From assembly GCA_016715895.1 (NCBI GenBank), contig JADJXH010000003.1, positions 1,846,501 through 1,910,500 of the forward strand: a stretch of 64,000 bases of DNA, given 5' to 3'. Position 1 is the stretch's first letter, and each line of letters begins with the position of its first letter. This document shows, piece by piece, positions 57,070 to 64,000 of this stretch. The notes under the pieces were generated by a model. That model did no database searches, had not been told where the DNA came from, and worked only from the letters and a program-made list of their open reading frames with translations. The position numbers and the translations under genes are program-made. The DNA comes from Flavobacteriales bacterium. Its GTDB lineage: Bacteria; Bacteroidota; Bacteroidia; Flavobacteriales_F; PHOS-HE28.

Positions 57070-59487
57070 TCAGAACGAAGCGCGCAGCCCCACCGTGAAG
57101 TTCCTGCCCGGCGCGGAAATACCGGAGGAATACGGTCGGTATCGTTGATCCGTGATGTTCTCCACACCCGCGGTCACCAAGAGGACCTTGTTCACCTGAT
57201 AGCTTCCGTTGAGGTTCAAGGTGTACCACGAGGGCGCATAGGGATTCCCGTTGGCGTCCTTCGCGTAGATGGGAAGCTTGGCCTGTTCGCTCGGGGGCAG
57301 CTCATCGAAGGAGAATCCATCACTGATGTCGGCGAACAACCGGGCACGCACCCGACCCTTCTGCCAGGAAAGACCCGCGCTGCCGAACGGCGGAGGTGAA
57401 TGGCGCAGAGGGACGTCCGTTGTGTTGTCGTCGTCCTGTTCCACGCCATCATGCCAGTTCAGCCGCATATCGAAGCCCAGACCGGACCACAGGCGGGCCT
57501 CCAGGGACAGCATGCACCCGACCACACGGGCCTGCGCGGCGTTCTGGATCGCGTCCACACGGCTCGGCTCTCCGTCGTAGACGATGCTGTCCTGGCCGTT
57601 GAGCGAGAAGGGACGACGCACCATGGCGTTGTCCAGCAGGACGTAATAGGCACTGCCGCGCACCCGAACCCGCTCGGACACCACCTTCTCGATGCCCAGC
57701 TCGGCGCTGTAGGCATGTTCCGGTGCCAGGTCCGGGTTGGGCACGATCACTGCACCCGGCTCGCTATCGAACACCTTGCCGATGTCATCGATGTTGGGTG
57801 CGCGGAAGCCCGAGCTGAGGTCCAACGCGATCTTCCAGTCCGTTCCCGGCCGGTACACCATTCCCAGGTTACCGGTCAACGCCGAATTGCTGAGGCTGGT
57901 GGAGGTGGCCGGATAGGGGAACAGGGTCGTGTCGAACGTGCACTCCAATGCACTCCAGTTGAACCGGGCGCCTGCGGAGAGGGTGAGGCGCTCGGTGAGA
58001 TCGAACATGGTGCCGACATACACCGAGCCGGTGCTCCAGGAGGAACCGTCCGGGTAACGCGAATTGATCACGGTCCGCTCCCCGGTCTCCCGATCGACCC
58101 GTTCGCCGGTCGACCCGACGGTGTTGGTCACATACTCTCCGCCATAGAAGAGCTGCCCGCGCCTGCCCAGTTCACGTTCCATATCGAGGTTGACGTGGAT
58201 GCCGGTCACCTCCTCCTCCTGCGTACGGAGGCTTGCGCTGCGGTAGTTCCGGTCGTTCCGGCTCTCCGCGTAGTCCTGATAGGCTACGCTGAGCCGCGCC
58301 GTGCTCCAAGGTCCGCTCCGGGCGGTGTGCTTCACGGTGAGCGCACCCATCGACCAGGTCTGCGGCCCATAGTACCACTCGGCCGATCGTGGGGTACCGT
58401 TCGAACGCAGTTCGATCAGGCGGTCGTAGCGTGGCACATCGGACGTGGTGCTGTGGTACACGTTCAGGCCGATCTCCACCGCCTCCACCGGGCGGAAGGC
58501 CAGCTTGCCGAACAGGTTGATGTTGTCGTAGCCACTGCCCACCTGGAGGTCCGGATCATCGTTCATCACCATGGAATCCACCCCGTTGATCGTCCCCACA
58601 TACCAAGGGCGCTGATAGTCCTTGGGGCCGGAGGAGCCGGTCCGCAGATCTCCGAACCGCGTGAACGAAGCACTGCCCACGAAAGCCACCCGTCGGCCAC
58701 CAAGACCGAGGTTCAGGTTGCCGCCGAATTCGTTCGCGGCGCTTCCGTACCGTGCCATCGCACCGCCACGCAACAGCAACGTGCTATCCTGGCTGAAGCG
58801 TGGACGGAGCATGTGGAAGTCCATCACCCCCCCGATCGCATCGCTGCCGTAGGTCATCGCACCGGGTCCATGGACCACTTCGGCACGTTCGATGGCGTTC
58901 GCATCGGTGCTGATGATGTTCTGTAGGTTGCCGGCTCGGTAAATGGCGTTGTTCATGCGCACCCCGTCCACCACGATCAGGAGGCGGTTGGCCGCGAAGC
59001 CGCGGATCATGGGGCTGCCGCCACCGAGCTGGCTTTTCTGCATGAAGACCTCACCCGAGCGCTGGAGCATGTCGGCGGCGGTGCCGGGGTTGTAAAGCGC
59101 CACGTCGCGCGGCCGCATCACCGTGATGCGGTCGGGCACGCGCTCCGAGCCCTGCTCCCATCGGTTCACGCTCACCACCGCTTCGCGGAGGGTGAACGGA
59201 AGCGCATGAAGTGCCACGCGTGCATCGGCGGCGATGAGCGCGGCCCGCGATATCCGGTGCTCCGCATATCCGAGCGCCGTGAAAATGAGCGTATCACCGG
59301 GCAGCCCGTCCACGGAGGTGCGCCCACGCGCGTCCGTGGTACGTCCCATGGTCGGGTCACTGCCGATGATGACGACCCCCTCGAGGGGCCGTTGGTCGTC
59401 CTGGTCCACCACCTGCACCATCTGGGCCTTGGCCTTCGGGATGCACAGCAGGAGGACGAGGACCGCAATGGTCCTGTTCAGTATCAT
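57070..59487 (-). CDS. TonB-dependent outer-membrane receptor, haem/hemoglobin-type
   Basis: 805 aa from ATG 59487. Signal peptide TIAVLVLLLCIPKAKAQ. A carboxypeptidase-regulatory-like domain (PLEGVVIIGSDPTMGRTTD) precedes a plug with MIRGFAANRLLIVVDGVRM and GPGAMTYGSDAIGGVM, of the type seen in haem and hemoglobin receptors. The C-terminus ends in NFTVGLRASF, the barrel terminal signature. TonB is not in the window. The ligand (haem, siderophore or other) is uncertain. Confidence 0.9.
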   Translation of the reverse strand: MILNRTIAVLVLLLCIPKAKAQMVQVVDQDDQRPLEGVVIIGSDPTMGRTTDARGRTSVDGLPGDTLIFTALGYAEHRISRAALIAADARVALHALPFTLREAVVSVNRWEQGSERVPDRITVMRPRDVALYNPGTAADMLQRSGEVFMQKSQLGGGSPMIRGFAANRLLIVVDGVRMNNAIYRAGNLQNIISTDANAIERAEVVHGPGAMTYGSDAIGGVMDFHMLRPRFSQDSTLLLRGGAMARYGSAANEFGGNLNLGLGGRRVAFVGSASFTRFGDLRTGSSGPKDYQRPWYVGTINGVDSMVMNDDPDLQVGSGYDNINLFGKLAFRPVEAVEIGLNVYHSTTSDVPRYDRLIELRSNGTPRSAEWYYGPQTWSMGALTVKHTARSGPWSTARLSVAYQDYAESRNDRNYRSASLRTQEEEVTGIHVNLDMERELGRRGQLFYGGEYVTNTVGSTGERVDRETGERTVINSRYPDGSSWSTGSVYVGTMFDLTERLTLSAGARFNWSALECTFDTTLFPYPATSTSLSNSALTGNLGMVYRPGTDWKIALDLSSGFRAPNIDDIGKVFDSEPGAVIVPNPDLAPEHAYSAELGIEKVVSERVRVRGSAYYVLLDNAMVRRPFSLNGQDSIVYDGEPSRVDAIQNAAQARVVGCMLSLEARLWSGLGFDMRLNWHDGVEQDDDNTTDVPLRHSPPPFGSAGLSWQKGRVRARLFADISDGFSFDELPPSEQAKLPIYAKDANGNPYAPSWYTLNLNGSYQVNKVLLVTAGVENITDQRYRPYSSGISAPGRNFTVGLRASF

Positions 59488-59586
59488 GTTCGGTCGAGCG
59501 TTGTGAGAACGGGGAACGTGCGTTCCGGAGAGCGCGGTCCACCGCGCCTTCGGAACGACCTCCATCCTCCCCGGTACGGATGAGGA

Positions 59587-60138
59587 TCAGCCGTGCACGC
59601 GCCGCTCGGGCGGTGGTGTGCGATCGGCGATCCAACCATCCGCAGGCGACCGGACCGATGCCGAAGGCCAGGCCTGCGCAGAGGCAGCTTGCGCGGGAAT
59701 GGCCGGTCCTTCCGCGGGGCGGCCGAGGTCGAGCACCATGTGCACCACACGCTCCCTGGACCTGGGCACCCGTCCTTCAAGGTCGCGTGCCACGGCTTCC
59801 TTCAAGCCGGCGAAGAGCGCGGTCTCCTGATGGTCCGCGATGCACTGCACCACCACCACCCCATGGGCGCGTACGGTGCGATGCACCACGTCGAACATGC
59901 GCCCGTCGGACAGGCGGAACTCACGCCCGGGTTTCACCCAGCGCAGACCGCGCCATTGTTCCGCCGTGAGCGTGAAGGTGGTGAGCTCCTCCTCGGGTAC
60001 GCCCTGCTTCAACCGGAGCTTCATGGCCCGTTGGATGGAGGCCCTCTGTTGCTCGAACCGGAGCAGAGCACCGAACTGCGCATAGCCCAAGGCCAACAGG
60101 GCCGTGAGCAACAGCCAGGGTGCGGCCCGCCGGAGCAT
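59587..60138 (-). CDS. Membrane-anchored protein of unknown function
   Basis: 183 aa from ATG 60138. One N-terminal hydrophobic segment (APWLLLTALLALGYAQF) is a signal anchor. The middle has SDGRMFDVVHRTVRAHGVVV, a beta-rich segment. No family recognised. A -7-like TACCTTCG lies 4 bases upstream. It is co-oriented with the TonB receptor 99 bases downstream and may form one unit with it. Confidence 0.55.
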   Translation of the reverse strand: MLRRAAPWLLLTALLALGYAQFGALLRFEQQRASIQRAMKLRLKQGVPEEELTTFTLTAEQWRGLRWVKPGREFRLSDGRMFDVVHRTVRAHGVVVVQCIADHQETALFAGLKEAVARDLEGRVPRSRERVVHMVLDLGRPAEGPAIPAQAASAQAWPSASVRSPADGWIADRTPPPERRVHG

Positions 60139-60142
60139 GCGC

Positions 60143-60150
60143 CGAAGGTA
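60143..60150 (-). promoter_or_regulatory. Probable -7 element (TACCTTCG)
   Basis: TACCTTCG on the minus strand, 4 bases before ATG 60138; one base off consensus. Confidence 0.4.
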
Positions 60151-60162
60151 GCGGGTGATCGC

Positions 60163-61371
60163 TTACTGTCCCTGCCGCTCCTCGACCAGGAGCAGCCGCA
60201 GGTCATGGATGCCCCGGGCGGCCGTGAGCAGGTCGGACAGCGCGCGGTGATCCGGACCGATCTCCCGCGCGTTCGTCACCGAGAGCTGCGAGCTCACGGT
60301 GGCCGTTCCCCCCGTCGATCCCACCTGCACATCGAGCACGGCACCCGGCGAACGCCAGGAACCGGATGCGATGTCCGTCCGCAGGCCCATGCCATCGGGA
60401 TGCCGCACGCTCACCTCCAGCAGATCGCGCTGCGTGAAGTCCCAGTGGAACGGCAATTCGCGCGCGGCGGCGTCGAACGGGGCCGGTACCGCATGCATGA
60501 GCAGGTGCGCCAGGTCGAGGGTCCAGGCGGTGTCGTTGACCCGGCTCAGCCTGGGACCGAGGTCCAGCAGCTGCGTCAGGGTCATGGTGAACGGGGGATC
60601 GGTGCCCAACGGCGACGCCTCCTGCCGCAACACCATGCATCGACCCGCATCCTGTGGCCGGTGGCCATAGCCGGTGTGCACAGCGGGATCCGGCTCGGCG
60701 TGCGACCAGGCCCCACGGCCCACGGTGCTGAACTGCCCGGCCAGCCGCACCTGCACGCGGGCGGTGCACGTCCCGTTCCGGGGGTCCACATCCACCTCCA
60801 TCGTGATGTGCCGGCGGTCATGCCCGGGATCTCCCGTGGGAAGCCTCGTGAAGGCGACGTCCTGCGGCCCGTCCATGGCGAGGCGTGTCACATCCGCACG
60901 CAGGGCCTGGGTCCCGGCCCAATAGAACGGCAGCTCGTTGGCCAACAGCCCGGTGCGTCGACGCTTGGGGTGCATCCAGAGCATGCCCGCACCATCCTCG
61001 ATCCCGATCAGCTGTTCCAGGTCCCACACGGGTGTGAGATGGTGGGGCGTGAGCACACCGGCGCGACGATCGAGGGCGTACGCCGTGCTGTGCGCCAGGC
61101 GGTGATGGGCGATGAGCTTCACATACAGGTCGTGGCGGCTGATGTCGCGCAGCAACGCATCGGCCACCTGGTCGCCCATGCGCTGATTGGTGCCGCGCAC
61201 ATCGGCGTACCAGTCACGGTCCGGATCGTAGCTGAAGTCCATGGCGATCCGCTCGTGGAGCGCCTCGATCCTCCGTGCGACAGGGAGGTTGGCAAGGCCG
61301 GTGGTGGTGGAGGTGATGAACTCCTTCACCAATTGGTTCTGCCGGTCGGGCACCTTCTTGCGGGCCACCGT
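60163..61371 (-). pseudogene. 3' part of a frameshifted DUF3857/transglutaminase-like gene
   Basis: No start of its own is apparent. The frame continues the 5' part after a one-base shift, beginning TVARKKVPDRQNQLVKEF. It contains a transglutaminase-like core of which RGTNQRMGDQVADALL and DGAGMLWMHPKRRRTGLL are recognisable. The expected catalytic Cys (GDCxDKA in active members) is replaced by GDQVADA, so the domain would be inactive even if the frame were restored. The C-terminal ~250 residues are a beta-rich domain common in this family. Confidence 0.7.
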
Positions 61372-62333
61372 TCCAACCAGAGCGCGTTCATTTCGCGGTG
61401 ACGCACCACGTACATCCAGGGCGACCGTTGAACAGGCATGTGGCTCAGCCGGTCGCGCGCCCAGTAGCGCAGGTCCTCCACCTCGAGCCGGAGCACGATG
61501 TGGGACAGATCGTCCGCAGGTCGCGCGTTCACTTCGTCCATGCAGCCCGGCAACCCGGTATGACGCCACACGGCGGCCAGGGCCTCCCCGTCCTCCCGGA
61601 GGGCATGGGGCCCTTCTCCCGAAAAGCTCAGACCCTGCTTGCGCAGGTAGCGGATGGTGACCTGCTGGGCGCGCACGGGCAGGGCGTCGTGGAAGAAGAT
61701 GCGCCAGCTGGTGAGGCGTGCCCAGTTGTCCATCCACGGAGCGGAACGCCAGCCCTGCGTGGCCGGCTGGTTCAGGTCGTAGGGCACCATGTACTTCCAG
61801 TGGAGCTCCACCACATCGCCGGGTGCGATGCCCGGAAGGTCGAAGGTGAAGGACCAGGCCTGCTCGATGGTGGTGGGGTTCTTCACCGGCCATCGGCGCA
61901 CGCGCACCAAAGGCTCAAGCGCACGGGCCGACCCGTCCGGCCGCAGCACCCGGGCCGTGAACCGGTCCAGGCGGACGTTCATCCAGCGTGGGCCGGGGTT
62001 CTCGGCAAGGGGGTCCCAGATGCGCTCACCCCGGTCCATGGGCGGGTCCAGGCTCTCGGGCAGCTGCACGGAACCGTGCCTCAGGATGTCGACCTCCGTG
62101 TCGAAGCGGATGATGCGTCGCCGCTCGAAGAACACGTTCAGGAACTGGGGCTTCACCCCATGGAAGCGTACCTCCAGCGTATCGGCGAGGATGACCGTGC
62201 CGTTGGTCCGCTCCCATCCTGGATCCCACACCGGGTCATGGGTCCACGCCTGTGGGCGGTCCAGCATGCCCAGGTCCTGCGCCGCCGCGCTCCACCCCAT
62301 CGCGGCAAGGCTGGCGATGAGGAGGGCACGCAT
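61326..62333 (-). pseudogene. 5' part of a frameshifted DUF3857/transglutaminase-like gene
   Basis: The frame runs from ATG 62333 with signal peptide LLIASLAAMGWSAAAQ through a DUF3857-type beta-sandwich (TFDLPGIAPGDVVELHWKYM, LRLEVEDLRYWA) to MNALWLE, then ends after an abnormal tail RWPARRCPTGRTNW. Adding one base at the TT pair 61371-61372 joins it to the 3' part to give 723 codons. A sequencing or assembly error is as likely as true decay. Confidence 0.75.
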
Positions 62334-62339
62334 GGCGGA

Positions 62340-63644
62340 TCACTTCTTCCTCAGAAAGATACGGACGGGGACACCCGTGAAGCGGAAGTGCTGACGCAGC
62401 TTGTTCTCCAGGAAGCGCACGTAGGGTGCCTTGATGTACTGGGGCAGATTGGCGTAGAACGCGAAGGAGGGCACCGGCGTGGGCAGCTGGTTGACGAACT
62501 TGATCCGGATGGTCTTGCCCTTGTACATGGGCGGTCCCATGCGCTCCACCTCCGGGAGCATCACATCGTTCAACTGGCGGGTGGGGATCTTGCGCTCCCG
62601 ATCGGCGTACACCTGCATGGCCATCTCCATCACCTTGTGGATGCGCTGCTTCTCCAGCACGGAGGTGAACACCACGGGCACATCGGAGAAGGGCGCGAGC
62701 CGCTTCCGCACCTCGGCCTCGAAGGCCTTCATGGTGTTGGTCTCCTTGGCCACCAGGTCCCATTTGTTCACCACCACCACCACGCCCTTGCCGTTGCGCG
62801 CGATGATGGAGAAGATGTGAAGGTCCTGCTGCTGCACGCCTTCGGTGGCATCCACGAGCAGCAGGCACACGTCGCTGTCCTCGATGGCGCGCACCGAGCG
62901 GATCACGCTGTAGAACTCGATGTCCTCGTTCACGCGCTGGCGTTTGCGGATGCCGGCGGTGTCCAGGAGCATCACGTCGAAGCCGAACACGGTGTAGCGG
63001 GTGTGGATGGGGTCGCGCGTGGTGCCGGCCACCGGGGTCACGATGTTCTGCTGGCGGCCCAGAAGGGCGTTCACAAGGGATGACTTGCCCACGTTGGGGC
63101 GCCCCACGATGGCCAGCTTGGGCACGTCGGGGAGGGCTTCGGCGCTCGGCTTGCGGAAGCCGGCGACCAGGGTGTCGAGCAGATCGCCGGTGCCGGCGCC
63201 GCTCTGGGCGCTGATGCAATGCACCTCGCCCATTCCCAGGGTGTAGAACTCCGCGGCGTCGGCCTGCTTGTCGCCGGTGTCCACCTTGTTGGCCACCAGA
63301 TGCACCGTTCTCCTCGACTTCCGCAGCATGCCCGCGATCGCCTCGTCCATAGGCGTGAGGCCCTGGCGCACATCCACCAGGAAGAGGATCACATCGGACT
63401 CCTCGATGGCCAGCTCCACCTGGCGGCGGATCTCCGATTCGAAGACGTCGTCGCTGCCGGTGACATAGCCGCCGGTATCGATCACACTGAACACCGTGCC
63501 GGTCCACTCCACCTGGCCGTAGTGCCGGTCGCGGGTGGTGCCGGCGGTGGGGTCGGTGATGGCCTCCTGCTGCTCGGTGAGGCGGTTGAACAGGGTGCTC
63601 TTGCCCACGTTCGGGCGGCCCACGATGGCGACGATGTTGCTCAT
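62340..63644 (-). CDS. der: GTPase Der (double Era-like)
   Basis: 434 aa. Two G domains each have Walker A: GRPNVGKSTLFNRL and GRPNVGKSSLVNAL, with DTGGY and DTAGI switch motifs, and NKVD/NKWD. A C-terminal KH-like domain follows. Der is essential for 50S ribosome assembly. It lies next to era on the same strand, separated by a 103-base palindromic gap. Confidence 0.96.
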   Translation of the reverse strand: MSNIVAIVGRPNVGKSTLFNRLTEQQEAITDPTAGTTRDRHYGQVEWTGTVFSVIDTGGYVTGSDDVFESEIRRQVELAIEESDVILFLVDVRQGLTPMDEAIAGMLRKSRRTVHLVANKVDTGDKQADAAEFYTLGMGEVHCISAQSGAGTGDLLDTLVAGFRKPSAEALPDVPKLAIVGRPNVGKSSLVNALLGRQQNIVTPVAGTTRDPIHTRYTVFGFDVMLLDTAGIRKRQRVNEDIEFYSVIRSVRAIEDSDVCLLLVDATEGVQQQDLHIFSIIARNGKGVVVVVNKWDLVAKETNTMKAFEAEVRKRLAPFSDVPVVFTSVLEKQRIHKVMEMAMQVYADRERKIPTRQLNDVMLPEVERMGPPMYKGKTIRIKFVNQLPTPVPSFAFYANLPQYIKAPYVRFLENKLRQHFRFTGVPVRIFLRKK

Positions 63645-63646
63645 TC

Positions 63647-63743
63647 AGTTGCGAGTGGTGAGCGACGAGTGGCGAGTGGCGGTTGGTGATGCACCGGTCC
63701 AGATGGGCACCAGCTCACCACTCGCCACTCGTCGCTCGCAACT
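63647..63743. repeat. Long imperfect inverted repeat between der and era
   Basis: AGTTGCGAG...GCGACGAGTGGCGAGTGG on the left is mirrored by CCACTCGCCACTCGTCGCTCGCAACT on the right, around a central stretch. The arms carry repeated GAGTGG/GGCGAG units. It fills the whole intergenic gap. Confidence 0.75.
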
Positions 63744-63747
63744 CTCA

Positions 63748-64000
63748 TCAGTATCCGTAGTTCCGAAGCTTCTTCTTGTCCTCGCGCCAATCGGGGTCGG
63801 CCTTCACCTTCAGGTCAAGGAAGACCTTGGTGCCCACGAAGCGCTCGATCGCCTCCCGGGCCTGGGTGCCCAACCGGCGCAACGCCCTGCCCCCTTCACC
63901 GATGAGGATGGCCTTCTGGCTCTCACGCATCACGATGATGTCGGCCTGGATGCGGGTGAGGGTGGAGCCCTCCTCATAGCTGTTCACCACCACTTCACAG
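63748..64000 (-). CDS. era: GTPase Era, C-terminal KH domain (partial, 5' end outside window)
   Basis: The visible 83 codons continue past the window edge. The segment CEVVVNSYEEG followed by IVMRESQKAILIGEGGRALR is the KH domain of Era, and FLDLKVKADPDWREDKKKLR the conserved C-terminal helix. Era binds 16S rRNA in 30S assembly. Only the C-terminus is present; the G domain lies outside. Confidence 0.93.
   Translation of the reverse strand, partial: CEVVVNSYEEGSTLTRIQADIIVMRESQKAILIGEGGRALRRLGTQAREAIERFVGTKVFLDLKVKADPDWREDKKKLRNYGY

Noticed and set aside
61326..61371. A programmed -1 frameshift joining the two parts of the transglutaminase-like gene.
   Set aside because: No slippery heptamer or downstream structure is visible at the junction; a one-base loss in a short TT/TTT run explains it more simply.

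Overview
The window is 64 kb of chromosome from a high-G+C member of the Bacteroidota, most likely a Flavobacteriales-type bacterium. The evidence is lineage-specific genes and signals: T9SS-type C-terminal sorting domains, gliding genes gldE and gldD beside ssb and mutY, a 31-codon AURKAIP1/COX24-like gene next to RNase G, promoters of the TAnnTTTG (-7) type, and almost no Shine-Dalgarno sequences. Coding density is very high; the longest non-coding gap is about 200 bases (14850-15052). I saw no rRNA, tRNA, CRISPR array, prophage or transposase gene.

Layout. 1-7539: TolB-like propeller protein (cut by the window edge), a metallo-beta-lactamase-fold hydrolase, a large FG-GAP/ASPIC lipoprotein and a barrel-like protein. 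7628-11869: kynurenine monooxygenase, kynureninase, a UbiA-like membrane protein and an exported protein. 11988-14849: glycine dehydrogenase GcvP. 15053-22721: four tandem secreted paralogues with T9SS tails. 22772-24273: MlaF/MlaE-type ABC transporter. 24358-28445: small lipoprotein, SprT-like protein, mannose-1-phosphate guanylyltransferase, extradiol dioxygenase, RNase D.

28449-40694 is the most distinctive part, a sulfur-oxidation and sulfane-sulfur region. One long plus-strand unit encodes an ArsR-type regulator, a TauE permease, a persulfide dioxygenase-like/double-rhodanese fusion, two half-size YeeE/YedE transporters, a TsdA-like dihaem cytochrome c, SoxB and Dps. It is followed by a divergent SulP transporter, an exported DsrE protein with an OprD-type porin, and a tightly overlapping rhodanese/DUF2892-like/thioredoxin/rhodanese operon. 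SoxAX, SoxYZ and SoxCD are absent from the window. CRP/FNR-like palindromes (TGTGA-N6-TCACA type) lie 29.5-30.5 bases upstream of the -7 element at the head of all three plus-strand units, so the region may be one regulon.

40691-64000 returns to housekeeping: an exported acetolactate decarboxylase-like protein, a Cys-rich lipoprotein, fumarase, prfB without the programmed frameshift, RNase G, a bS22-like peptide, a TPR protein, HU, MutY, SSB, GldE, GldD, haem A synthase, an HMA-domain lipoprotein, a DMT permease, two glycosyltransferases, a PLP trans-sulfuration enzyme, a TonB-dependent receptor, a frameshifted DUF3857/transglutaminase-like gene, Der, and the C-terminus of Era. Small palindromic repeats occupy several intergenic gaps (29644-29706, 31138-31212, 43483-43502, 63647-63743).
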